Assembly (NCBI GenBank): GCA_036897625.1 | Contig: JAYMTA010000194.1 | Coordinates: 1 to 35,465 of the forward strand | Length of the DNA stretch: 35,465 nucleotides | Direction of reading: 5' to 3' | Origin: Pelargonium cotyledonis | Lineage: Eukaryota > Streptophyta > Magnoliopsida > Geraniales > Geraniaceae | In this document: positions 1 through 10,207 of the stretch, piece after piece | How positions within the stretch are numbered: the first letter of the stretch is position 1 | Layout of the letters: each line of letters opens with the position of its first letter | The notes under the pieces: generated by a model | What the model saw: only the letters and a program-made list of their open reading frames with translations | Databases searched by the model: none | What the model was told of the DNA's origin: nothing | Translations under genes and position numbers: made by a program

Positions 1-1000
1 ATAATGATCATTTATGAAAAAGTTGTGGTTGTGTTTGTGACTTGCAAAGATGGGAATTGAGATTATGTAGGGCCGAGGGTGCTGAGCCGACAAATTATTT
101 GTAGACTGTATAGCATTATTTGTGGATGGCAGTAGTTCAAGCAATTGTTTTATTATACATATGTTGAATTGTATTGTGTTTATGTAAGAGAATTTAATAT
201 AATTGTGTATTCTTCGTGTTTAACTTTTGAACTATATATCATTTATTAGTTGTGTTGTGACATGTGCACTTAATTATATGTTAAACATGTTGTGTCTTTT
301 TTTTTCTCTCTCTCTTTATACAAGAAGTTAAAATCTTTTTGTCTTTTTGCAACGGCTTAAGGAATTTTACAAGATGTATATATACAAATTTGAATAATGA
401 ACAAATAGTGTTCAGGAAAGAGGCAAAGACTTTGCCTCTTAACCCTACCCTAAAGCTTTTGACACCATACTGCACCAAAGTGATATGTTACACCACCACC
501 ACCAAGGACGTGTCGAGTGGAGATCGATTTTGAGACATTTTCCCACTCATACAACTAGATTAACCAATTGCGCCACCCTTTGTGGTTTGTTGTGTCTTAT
601 TGTACAAAATGTGTTGGACATAAAAAGGGATCATCTTCTTGCATAAACATGTACAAATTGTAAGCACAACTCTCGTACTTGTAGTGTGAACGACAATTTG
701 AATAACTTGTATTATTTTTTTTTTTGTTCATCAGTTGAGCTATACAACATGAGGTAACTTTTACCTTTAAACCCAAATAGGCCAGCCGTTATCATCAACA
801 AAGATACTCGAATCCGATACTTTATAAGAAATCCAAAGTAATTAAACCACCTCGGTGTATAAATCTTAAATAGAAAAAATTGAATTTTAAATTATTATAT
901 AAATGTTGATTGATATCATTATCAAATTATCATATGAGCCCAATACCACACGACACAAGCCCAAACCCGTCAAAAGTAATTAAACAGCTTAAAGCCCAAA
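1..1000. other. AT-rich intergenic DNA left of the HD2 gene
   Basis: No coding region is convincing here. The only open frames are short and lie on opposite strands of the same stretch (281-533). The part at 510-583 resembles a tRNA-derived sequence on the minus strand and is listed separately. From about 930 onward, GCCCA/TGGGC motifs mark the start of the HD2 promoter. Confidence 0.6.
510..583 (-). repeat. tRNA-like remnant (possible SINE head)
   Basis: Read on the minus strand, this contains GGTGGCGCAATTGGTTAATC, close to a Pol III box A. About 30 nt later AAATCGATCTCC is a weak box B. The order and spacing resemble a tRNA head, but no cloverleaf closes and no A-rich tail or target duplication was found. 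A decayed tRNA pseudogene or SINE fragment is the likeliest reading. Confidence 0.35.
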
Positions 1001-1101
1001 CAATATGGGCCCCGCCCTTATCGACCCGGCCCAGATCGTATCCGCGCCCAAATTGAAAATCAAAACCCTAGGCTCACAAAAACGCCTAGCCCTCTATAAA
1101 T
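933..1101 (+). promoter_or_regulatory. HD2 promoter: site II elements, telo-box, TATA box
   Basis: Several GCCCA/TGGGC (site II-type) motifs lie between about 933 and 1050, including TGGGCC near 1004. A telo-box AAACCCTA is at 1063-1070 and a TATA-like CTATAAAT at 1094-1101. A second AAACCCTAG is in the leader at 1192-1200. In plants, telo-box plus site II is typical of ribosomal-protein and nucleolar genes expressed in dividing cells, which fits an HD2 protein. The motifs are seen; the expression pattern is inferred. Confidence 0.6.
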
Positions 1102-1220
1102 TCCAGTTAAACCCTCGTTTGTCAGCCTCTCAAAACCCCTACACTCTCCATTTGCTCCACCAGACACTCTCGCTCTTCCAGAAACCTCCCGAAACCCTAG
1201 CTAAATCTCTAGCGTCGTCC

Positions 1221-4200
1221 ATGGAGTTTTGGGGTAATTGCTTCTCTCTCTCGATATGTTTTATGATCACGCATCTCCTTCCTGTTCGATTCTTCTGTTT
1301 CTTCGTATTCGTAATCTGATTTTGTGCTTGTTGTGAACCGATTGTTTCGCTATGTATTCTATATTTGTTCAATATGTCATCAGAGCTTCCTAGTCTATGT
1401 TTTTCTGAAATTGCATGAACATCGAAGTTCATGTTTCTGTTGAGAAATGATTATTTTGCTTTTCGTGCTCTACATTTGTTCGATATGCTATCAGAGCTTC
1501 TCAGCATATGTTCCTGCCGAAATTGTATAAACATCTTGGTTTATGTAATTTTTGTATAAAACATTAATTTGTTTTTATCTCCTCTACTTGTAACATGACT
1601 GTGTTCCTCTGTGAACTGATTATCTTGCCTTGTGCTGTACATTTGTTTGATATGTTATCAGAGCTTCTTAGTTTCTCTAACGGCTGTAAATGTCCTCATA
1701 AGCATAAAAGTGTATGCATATTATTACTGCTCGTTAGTTTACTGCTATAACATCTGATAGGTCATTTGATTTCATTTCTGCCATGAGTAGATTCTTTTGC
1801 TTTGTACTCTACATGTGTTTAATATTTTTTTGAAGTATAATATTCTTGATTCTGGCTGAAAATGTCCTCATACACTTTAAAGTTTAATCTATTTTTGTAT
1901 TTCACAGTAAATTATTGTTAACACATTAACTGATAATTTGCTTCGTGAAGATTTCCCTACTTAACTTCAAAGACTATAGAATATATGTTCATCACGTTAT
2001 TTTGTTGTTATAACATCTGCATACTATAGAATATATGTACATCACATTATTTTATTGTTACAACATCTGCAGACTATGTAGTACATGTACATCACTGTAA
2101 TTTATTGTTATAACATATGCTTTGTCAAGATTATGTCACCACTCATTCTTCATTCTTGTGTGCTTGTTACATATGAACAAAACAGTGTGCTAGACATAGC
2201 AATAAAAATAATTCTATTACTTATAACTTTGTGTGGAGTTCATGTGATTTTGATGTGAAGTCTGATTTGAGTTGCATTATATTGAAGCTTTGATTTGTTA
2301 TAGTATCATCATGGAAAACTATCATATGATTCTCAGTAATTTTTTATTGCTATTTCAGTATGAAGAATATTATTTACGTTTTTACAAATGCTAATTTTTG
2401 TACACTGCAATGTGTTTTCAGGTGTTGAAGTTAAGGCTGGAGAGACACTTAGAGTGGATCCCGGTGTTGGCAAGCTATTGCATCTTTCACAGGTTTTTAG
2501 TTTTCACAATCTCAGTTATTGAGTCAAATTAACATGCTGTATAATTGTAAATTATTCCGCTGATTGGTTTAACCTTTGCTAGGCTGCTCTTGGAGAGTCT
2601 AAGAAGGACAAGGGTGAACCTGTTGTCCTCAATTTGAAGTTTAACACTCAGAAACTTGTGCTTGGAACACTTTCCTCTGATAAATGCCCTAACCTGGCTT
2701 TCGATTTGGTCTTTGAGCAAGAGTTCGAGCTGTCCCACAACTGGAAAAATGGAAGCATTTACTTGGCTGGATACAAGAACTCTAATGAAGAATATCCTTT
2801 ATGTTTACTTTTTTGCTTCCATGCCAACTAATACCCCTTTTCTATGTCACTTATTAAACAAATATTTTTAAAGTAAAGTACTTATGTTTTTCCTTGACCG
2901 CCTTGCGCTTGTGGTGCCGATTGTGGTTGCACAGAGGAAGGTTATGAAGGTAAGCTCTTGTGAATAATTCAACATGTATGATCATTTTATTTTTTGATAG
3001 CTATGCCAAACTCTATATCTCTACCTTTTTGGTATATATAGGTTTTTCTGGTTCATCTGATGAGTCTGAGTCTGATGAGGAATTGCCTGTGGCCGCTACT
3101 GAGAATGGTACATAATCAAATACCTTGTTCATTTACCTTGTTTTTTTTACTTGTAATAGTTTCGAAATGACTTAACCTACTTTCTCTTATATCTGATTTA
3201 TAATTGAAGGGAAACCAGAAGTACAAGCTGCTAAAGCAAAACCTACCGCAGCCAAGGAAGCAGCTGCAAAGCCAGAATCTGCAAAAAAGGTGAAGGTGGT
3301 TGAACCAAGCAAAGATGAAGAGGACAGTGATGAAGACGATGACGACATTGATTCTGATGAGGCATATTTCAATTCTTATGCCTTGCCTCAGTTCTTATTT
3401 GATATATTTACCTCTAATTTCTAAGCTATTCTTGGGTCTATGTCTTTTTTTAGGATATGGGTGATGGCTCTGACAGTGATGACAGTGACGAAGACGATGA
3501 AGATGATGAGAGTGACGAGGAGGAAGAGACTCCGACCCCAAAGAAGGTGCGTGATATTAATCCAATTGTATGCTCTTTATGTCTTGAAAGTTTTTTTTAT
3601 TGATTGTTTTTATGTTCTTTATTTTAGGCTGTCGGAAACAAGAAGCGACAAGCTGAATCTGCAACTAAAACACCAGTTTCTACCAAGAAGGCTAAAGTAG
3701 CATCTCCTGCAGGTGCTTAATCTATTACATTTTTATTGAAGTTGTTTAACTATATACGCAACTCGTTGCATCAATTTCATTGTTAAAATTAATTAGTAAA
3801 TTTTGTTGCTATACCAATGAACTAGTGTGTTTGAAATTTATATGGATTAGTTTCGAAAGCAGAATTAGATAAAAATATAGTTAGTGTCATTCTACAATTT
3901 CATAATATATATGTATATATATACACACTTTTGACATTTGGATCCTTGGATTTGGGTAATCATAGAATTTTAAGTCTTACTAGCTTTTCCTTAAATGGGG
4001 ACATCATAAGGTTATTTAGGCCATTTTGCGTGTTATGTAGTAATATGGAAATCTCGCCTTATATAGTTTCTCTATTGGTCACAGATGGGAAGAAGGGTGG
4101 CCACTCTGCAACTCCCCATCCCGCAAAGAAGGCTGTGGCAAAAACCTCAAACGCCGACAAATCCAAAAGCTCCAAGTCTGGCGGCGAAGTCACATGTAAA

Positions 4201-4363
4201 TCTTGCAGCAAGTATGTGAACTTAGATTCTAAAATCTCTTTCAGTTTCTAGATGAAATTCGATTGCTGATTCCATTTGTATTGTTATTTGACAACACAGG
4301 TCATTCAAGTCGGAACAAGCAATGGAGGCTCACTCGAAGGCAAAACATAGCAGTGGCAAATAG
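1221..4363 (+). CDS. HDT1: HD2-type histone deacetylase (HDT family), 298 aa, 10 exons
   Basis: Plant-specific HD2 histone deacetylase, a nucleolar chromatin repressor with a nucleoplasmin-like N-terminal domain. Exons: 1221-1233, 2422-2492, 2583-2791, 2933-2949, 3042-3107, 3210-3361, 3454-3546, 3628-3712, 4085-4211, 4300-4363 (897 nt, in frame). The protein opens with the diagnostic MEFWG. His25 and Asp69 match the residues reported as needed for repression by Arabidopsis HD2A. A long acidic Asp/Glu/Ser region covers about residues 105-205, followed by Lys-rich basic stretches. A C-terminal C2H2 finger has Cys273, Cys276, His289 and His294. Intron 1 is long (about 1.2 kb) and repeat-rich. 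Intron 3 (2792-2932) is AT-AC and intron 6 (3362-3453) is GC-AG; no GT-AG alternative keeps the frame at the first, and none was found at the second. The family is certain; the paralogue number (HDT1, 2 or 3) is not. Confidence 0.93.
1340..1880 (+). repeat. Degenerate direct repeats in HD2 intron 1
   Basis: Related blocks start near 1340, 1449, 1618 and 1789. Three share TATCAGAGCTTC or a close match (about 1377, 1489 and 1656), preceded by a version of CATTTGTTCGATATG and followed by a CTGAAATTG- or CTGTAAATG-like stretch. The fourth copy is the most diverged. Spacing is about 110-170 bp, so this is an old, degraded tandem array inside the intron. Confidence 0.65.
1971..2120 (+). repeat. Three exact-period 50-bp tandem repeats in HD2 intron 1
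   Basis: Copies are 1971-2020, 2021-2070 and 2071-2120. Each begins with AGACTAT or ATACTAT, carries a version of ATATATGTACATCAC in the middle and ends with a version of TTGTTATAACATCTGC. The copies differ by scattered substitutions but keep the 50-bp period without indels. Confidence 0.85.
2792..2932 (+). other. U12-type AT-AC intron of the HD2 gene
   Basis: The intron starts with ATATCCTTT, matching the U12 5' splice-site consensus, and ends GGTTGCAC. A perfect U12-type branch element TTCCTTGAC is at 2890-2898. Removing it joins GA to AGAGGAAGG and keeps the frame (N-E-E-E-E-G-Y-E-G). The nearest GT donor with the visible AG acceptor would create a stop. The branch A (2897) to 3' end distance is about 35 nt, longer than typical for U12 introns, which is the one weak point. 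Confidence 0.75.
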
Positions 4364-4968
4364 AGGGAGCGAGTGAGTACAGTTTGTCTCTATGGTGGGC
4401 TTAAATTTTTGTAGTGGTTGGGATTTTATAGTTCGGGTTGTGTTATGTCTCTATGTTGGGTGATTTTGTTGAGGAACACATTCATTGAGTTTATGTTACT
4501 GGTTTATGTTTTCTTAGTTGATCTGCTTCTTTTGATATTTCAATATATAAGATTTATCATGTCTCTGCGTCTCTTTTTAGTCTTATATATTTCATATTTG
4601 TGTAACTCCAAAGTATATCATGTATCTGGTTCTCTTCCTGAGCATGGTGTTAGTGTTCCCGTAGAGATGGTTGGGTTGTTATAAATATTTTCCCTCACCC
4701 CCTTATTCGTTTTTTTGTAAGTGTTCTAAATGGTTAGAAAAAAATGGTGAGCGGGGTTGGTTTTTATATGAGAAATGACAATATGCTAGCTATAACCAAA
4801 AAAACAACACTCTAATACTTGGTTTAGTCGTGTTATTTGAATCAAATGTAGGCTTGTTTTAGTTGTTAATTTCCAATGTCCGTATCAATATGTATGCTTG
4901 AAAGAGGTAAAATGTTTGGTAATCAATGACTTTGAAAAATAATTCTGAATTATCAGATTATTTGGTAA
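4364..4968. other. HD2 3' untranslated region and downstream spacer
   Basis: After the TAG at 4361-4363 the sequence is T-rich, as expected for a plant 3' UTR. The open frame at 4418-4684 is hydrophobic, low in complexity and unlike any family I know, so it is probably UTR. Confidence 0.5.
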
Positions 4969-5255
4969 GGTTGTGTTTGGGAACATGGATTTGGGATTGA
5001 AATTTTGGAAAGGTAATTCTGAATTAATGATTTTGCAATTCGTCACTTGAAATTTTGTATTTCAAATACAAATATAATGTTTTTCCAAACATAATTTCAA
5101 ATGACAAGATATGATCTGTCATTTAAAATCTCATAGTCAAAGCATGTTTTCAAAGCCATTAGATTTTGTTCAATTTCAAATTGTTGGAGTTTTCAAACAC
5201 CTTATTTGATTCAAATCCAGCATTTCAAATCAAATAGGAGTTCCCAAACATATCT
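4969..5255. mobile_element. Tourist-like MITE (PIF/Harbinger type), 287 bp
   Basis: The left end reads GGTTGTGTTTGGGAAC. The reverse complement of the right end reads AGATATGTTTGGGAAC, giving a terminal inverted repeat of about 16 bp. TAA flanks both sides (4966-4968 and 5256-5258), the 3-bp target duplication expected for PIF/Harbinger. The interior is non-coding, with ATTTCAAAT-type motifs on both strands. Superfamily is inferred from target size and end sequence. Confidence 0.7.
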
Positions 5256-5258
5256 TAA

Positions 5259-7170
5259 GATTAATTGAATTTAGGTATACCGTCCTAGGCATGGTATGGG
5301 GTAGGGTTATAATTTAGGTGTCGGTTGTATCAAATATGGGCGGTCTTGTTCTATATTTTTTGGTCTATCACAACTTGGTCGCTCTTAGCGAATGTGGAAC
5401 AACCTTACTTTGCAATTTTAATTCATTACCTTCGAGTCTACCCTAGATGATAAATGAAAAACAAATAAATATCAGGACTTAATGAGAATTTTACTCTCGA
5501 GTCACAGGTCAGGAAAACTGTAGCACGAACATGTATTTTTTTTTGTTGGTATTTTAACATATAAATACCACCAAACGACATCAACCTTTGAAGAAAAAAA
5601 TCAAACGTAACTCAACAAACCTTGAATCCAATCCTATCTACACATACATGTAAGAAAAAAAAGAAAAACCTTCAATGTAACTATCGCATTATTAACCTTC
5701 ACCAAAAAAAAAAAAAGGAGTGACAATTATTTTTGGACATGGAGATTATATTGTAAGCTCACAATAACTTTTGACAAAAAAAAAAAAAAAAAAAAAAGAA
5801 TACTAGGGAACTCCATCTTTATATAAATTCATAACATGTCCCAACATGAAGAAAAAAAAATTACTTCTCCTCCAGAGTTTACAAGGGTCCCAACTTTAGA
5901 ATAACATAAAATGGTCCAACAAAACCAAATAGAAATTTTGACACTGCCACTAAAACCCCAATTTCACCTACACAATTTCCCAAAACTATTATTATTAGCA
6001 ATTTCAAGGTTAGGAGTCACCTTCCAATCCTTCCGCATTCTTGTTTTGATTCATCTCCTGCAAACAAAATCATCTTCCCCACTGCGAAGAACCCAATAAA
6101 CACCTGTACACAAATTTCATCGTAAGCTGCAATTAAAAACATCGGTTTGGTCTCGACAAGCAGGGATACCTGAACCTGCAAAACTTGTAAAGTTTGTAAG
6201 AGAACTACTACAATTCTATTCTATTTTTATTCTTTTTTTGAACGAAAAAGAAAAAGGCAATATAGGGTTCAAAGAAAACAAAACCAAATTCGGGATCATT
6301 CATTAGCCTGGATGTGCGGTGTGTTCAGTTTCCCCGACTGTGAATCATTCCTATATGAGCTAAAATACAAATCAAATACTTAAGCAGACATAATGAACGG
6401 TTTGGATTTAGGTTGGAAAAAATCTACTTTATTTGTTCCAATATGAGTGTCTTGGTTTCTTTTTTGAGAAAAACGGGGACGAGTTAATTATTATTATAGA
6501 CATATTATTGGTAATTCATGCATATCTACCTAAAAGGATAAAGATGACACTCATTTCGGGTATCGGAATTCACCAAGTTTTACATTTGAAGATTCAAACA
6601 AGATTTAATCACTATCAAAATTCAAATGGTAAATCTTAATGTAGCATGCGTAGAACCAATAAAAGAGAAGACAGATTACACAGGACAATGACAAAGGTAC
6701 AAAATCAAGGCAAAGAAAGTTAGGACCTGACCCGAGGAACAAAAAAGAGAAGAAACGCGTCCCTAAAACAATGCCAAAGAGTTTTGCTAAACGATTCAAG
6801 TATCCAACCCAATACTTTTTAGGAATCGACCTGGTTACTGATTTTTGATTATTTATACAGAAAGTAATGGCGGTGGAAAAAGAACCATCTGACAAAATGC
6901 AGCTAATAGGGAAAACAACCAAATAGGGAAAAGAACGATATGATGCAAAGCTAGCAGAAGGATCATGCACAATGAAAATGGCAAAAGGAAGAAATAATAA
7001 CAATCCATATCACAACATTGAACCTGCACACCACCTGCACAGTGGAAAATGGGCTGTAAGCTAAGTTTCTCAAAAACGGTCCGTTTTTGCTGAAATGTAA
7101 CTCGATTTTTTTTTACTTCTCTCCTTAAAATGTAACCATAGATCACATATATTGACGAGAATAAACATAC
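5259..7170. other. Spacer and probable U2AF35 3' UTR region
   Basis: No convincing protein gene. The left part has A-tracts (5702-5716, 5777-5797). On the minus strand, immediately after the U2AF35 stop, there is a strong donor CAG/GTATGT (exon edge 7171). Acceptor-like GTGCAG sites follow near 7035 and 7024, so a 3'-UTR intron is possible. More distant minus-strand exon-like blocks (about 6050-6190) are flanked by TTTTGCAG and CAG/GTGT, and could be further UTR or unrelated transcript. Confidence 0.35.
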
Positions 7171-7188
7171 CTGACATCACTGGAAATA

Positions 7189-9855
7189 TTAATCTTCATA
7201 TCCTCCGTCTCCCGACTTCTTCTCATTTCCGTTTTGGCTATAGCCGTTGTATTTGTTTTCATCAGCACTATTTGCCCTACCACCTCTTTCCTGCTCTTCC
7301 TTCTCCCTGTTCCATTGCTCAATCTTCGCCCGTCTCTCTTCACTGCCTTCCCTAGATGGGCTGCGGTTCCTTCTTCCCCCTGGGCTTCTGCTTCGTCCTC
7401 TCCTGTGCCCAGGGCTAACACTCCGATGTCTACTGCTTCGGCTTTCACGGTAGTAGTGCCCTCTCTCTTCATGTCTTCTGCTTCGTTCTCCATGAGAACG
7501 TTCATCATGGCTGCGATGCCTGTAAGGACTCCTGCTCCTGCTTCGACTGCGGCTCTGCCTTCGCAGAAACCTCCCAAACAAATGGCGTCTCAAATCCCTA
7601 AACAATTCATTGTCAGATTCAGAGATGAGGAATCGAATTAATGGTGCTGCAAATAAGCATGATTGAAACATAAAATAATTCCAATACATATACCTGCCAA
7701 TCCTCTTCAAATGCATAAAGTTACAGTATCCACCTCGGTTGCATGTATTCTCTTCATATTGCCTACAAGTGGCTTCACGGAAGTCCGTCACAGGAGAGAA
7801 ATCGACAATAATTGGGCGACCTGCAAAGTCGAGGATCACTCACACAAGTCGGTCAATGCAATACATAAAATGATACGACAACAACAAGAGGTCAGCTAAA
7901 TGAATCCATTAAAAAACTCTTCGGGATCTTCAGCTCGTATTCTCCTTCTCCACTCTATTCTATATTATACTATCACCTAAGTTAAACCAAGTGCTATCAT
8001 GACTTTCCTTACTAATTTCCGTATTAACTTAGCTCTACCTCTACCCCTACCCCTTTTAATTTCTTCCAATTGAATTCTCTCCCCTTTCCTCACCGGATCA
8101 CTACTCTCTCTATGCTTCACACAACCAAACAATACATATTATGATAATAGAGAAGATAAAATAAAGCTTACCAGCATAATATCTTCCAGCCAGATTTTTA
8201 AGGGCATTTGAAGCATGTTCTTCCTCTCTAAACTGGACATACACATTCCCAACCTGCAAGCAGAGAAATCAGAACACAATTAAGCAGGAGAAAAGCAAAA
8301 TCCTAATCTTTCGATTGTGTATCAAAGATGATTACCATGTGGTCTGCAAGGTTATCGCAAACATTCAAGCTCTCAATTTCGCCATACTTGCTCAGCTCCT
8401 CAAAAAGATCTTCATAAAAATCCTACAATTTCAAATGAAACAGTTTAGACATCAAAACGCAGAATGTAACAAAAAAGAATCTCAACACTAGCCGATGATG
8501 CACCCTATTCAAGTACATACATGGAAGATAGCACATACACTAAAGGTCAGAGTACCTAGAATTGAACTGATTTTTTTTGTTTTGAAAAAGTTGCTTATCA
8601 AGGTGTTTGAACAGGTTGTGCATTCCAATACGAAATAGTATACAAAAGCTTAAGAAATTGAACCTTCGTGGTTCAAAACCTCAAAAAAATGGCGCCAAAT
8701 AGGTGAAAACATTGTTCAATTTCACAAATAAGCTCATACGAACAAGAACAAAAACAAAAAATTGTCAATCTTAACAGAAAATGTACAATCCATACACGAC
8801 CAAAGGTCAGAACGAAACCTAAATTACACATTATCTCAGCTCTCAAATACCAAAACCAACACATGCATGAAGAGCCAAACAAAACCTATTAAAAACAAGT
8901 TTAGAGAGCATTCCAACACAAAACAGAACAGAAAATCCAGAGAAATTGAATATTCACTGTTGAAAATTTCAAGATAATGGCGCCAAATAGGTGAAAATAT
9001 AGTCCAATTTCATATGTAAGAAACAAATTTAACAGAAAATGTACACCACGACTATCCACAGATCATTATTCCAATCATTTCAAAAATAAAATAATCAAAA
9101 CAGCATATACTGAGCTACAGTTTTAAAACCAAAAACAGAGCCTAACCTAAAATTTTCAAAATCTAAAAAAAAAATAATAACAGTCCTAATACAACAAGAG
9201 GTCTCAATGGAAAATAATTCTCGAACAAAAAACTCAAAACAACATGAACGAACTTAAAACCACAACACTAAGCAAACAAGAAACACAATAAATTCATAGC
9301 CGAAAATGCACAGGTGAAATCAAACCTAAATTGTGGAATCACAAAAACTAAAACACACAAAAATAATCAATTCAGCATATACTGAGCTACAATTTTAAAA
9401 CCAAAAACACAGAGCATAAACTACAATTTTCAAAATCTACCAAAAAAAAAAATCAAAACATGAACGAACTTAAAACCACAACACTAAGCTAACAAGAAAC
9501 ACAATAAATTCATCGCCGAAAATGCACAATCAAGAAAGGTGAAATCAAACCTAAATTGTGGAATTACACAAACAAAAACACACAAAAAAGAAAAAGAAGA
9601 AGAAGGAGGAGCTAAAACCTCGAAGTGCTGTTGGATCTTGCGAGGATCGATGGGGTGGCCATTGGCGTCGACGCCGGGAGTGATCATGTCCGGCCGCTGG
9701 TACATGTTGGAGAGGAGGAGAGTGGGGCTGATGCTAGGCTTGGTGTGGAGGCGAGAGCACCGATCTCCGTGCCTGCACGCTCCGATCTTGAAGTAGAACG
9801 GACAGTTCACTCTGTCCTTCTCGGTTCCGAAAATCGACGCCAAGTGCTCGGCCAT
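7189..9855 (-). CDS. U2AF35: U2AF small subunit (U2AF35), 313 aa, 5 exons
   Basis: Small subunit of U2 snRNP auxiliary factor. It binds the AG of 3' splice sites as a heterodimer with U2AF65 in the nucleus. Minus-strand exons: 9855-9619, 8422-8336, 8253-8172, 7820-7694, 7597-7189 (942 nt, in frame, GT-AG introns). It opens [21 protein letters not shown] first CCCH finger has Cys18, Cys27, Cys33 and His37. A U2AF-homology (RRM-like) domain spans roughly 43-145. A second CCCH finger has Cys154, Cys162, Cys168 and His172. The [11 protein letters not shown] segment leads into an Arg/Ser-rich tail with [18 protein letters not shown], then the conserved [19 protein letters not shown]. Intron 1 is 1.2 kb and internally duplicated. 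Length and order match plant U2AF35; I did not decide between the A and B paralogues. Confidence 0.95.
8691..9597. repeat. Direct duplications within U2AF35 intron 1
   Basis: Several blocks recur in the same orientation. GGCGCCAAATAGGTGAAAA occurs at 8691 and 8979 (offset 288), each followed by AACAGAAAATGTACA. CAGCATATACTGAGCTACA occurs at 9101 and 9374 (offset 273). CATGAACGAACTTAAAACCA occurs at 9243 and 9459 (offset 216), with over 100 bp of similar sequence after it. The last pair implies a deletion of about 57 bp in one copy. The whole set is intronic. Confidence 0.85.
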
Positions 9856-10094
9856 TTCACGGCGGCGAAGGCGGTGGCGATGGTGAGGAGGAGGTTTCTA
9901 GAAGGTGGTGTATGTATGTAGGTGGTGTTTATGTAATAAGTAGGGCTTGAAGATGAAGAACATAAATGTTGGAGTTTTGTACTTCTGGTTCGAAACTCAT
10001 CAACCGAGCCTTTCTAGATGGTTCTGTGGATTTTATTTTTTATTTTTTTATTTCTTTCAGGTTTTATATAATAATTTGTCCGCTAGCATCGTGT
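9856..10094. promoter_or_regulatory. Shared upstream region of U2AF35 (-) and tRNA-Leu (+)
   Basis: Only 239 bp separate the U2AF35 start codon from the first base of the divergent tRNA. I see no clear TATA box for U2AF35. The segment next to the tRNA is T-rich with ATATAATAAT before CGCTAGCATCGTG; upstream AT-rich stretches are common for plant tRNA genes. Confidence 0.4.
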
Positions 10095-10177
10095 GCTGGT
10101 TTGCCCGAGTGGTTAAGGGGGAAGACTTAAGATCTTCTGCACACAAGTGCGCGTGGGTTCGAACCCCACAGCCAGCA
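10095..10177 (+). tRNA. tRNA-Leu, anticodon UAA
   Basis: The 83-nt cloverleaf can be drawn by hand. The acceptor stem is GCTGGTT with AGCCAGC plus discriminator A. The D arm is GCCCGAGTGGTTAAGGGGG. The anticodon stem is GAAGA/TCTTC around loop CTTAAGA, with anticodon TAA at 10128-10130. A long class II variable arm contains GCAC/GTGC, and the T arm is GTGGG TTCGAAC CCCAC. There is no intron. A TTTTT Pol III terminator follows at 10186-10190. It decodes UUA as leucine. The internal A and B boxes look intact, so it is probably functional. Confidence 0.96.
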
Positions 10178-10185
10178 TATTTGCA

Positions 10186-10190
10186 TTTTT
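10186..10190 (+). terminator. Pol III terminator of tRNA-Leu
   Basis: A run of five T begins 9 nt after the tRNA 3' end, the usual RNA polymerase III stop. Confidence 0.8.
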
Positions 10191-10207
10191 ACTCTTTTGG
10201 GTTTTGG

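Noticed and set aside
1139..1432. 97-codon ORF on - over HD2 exon 1
   Set aside because: Spans the promoter-side leader and intron start; no family resemblance.
1340..2120. CRISPR-like regular repeats
   Set aside because: The repeats are tandem without unique spacers, diverged, and lie inside a plant intron.
3187..3372. Ser-rich ORF on - across HD2 exon 6
   Set aside because: Antisense of the acidic Asp/Glu repeat codons of HD2.
7234..7641. 135-codon ORF on + opposite the last U2AF35 exon
   Set aside because: It is the antisense shadow of the Arg/Ser-rich tail, whose codons leave the other strand open.
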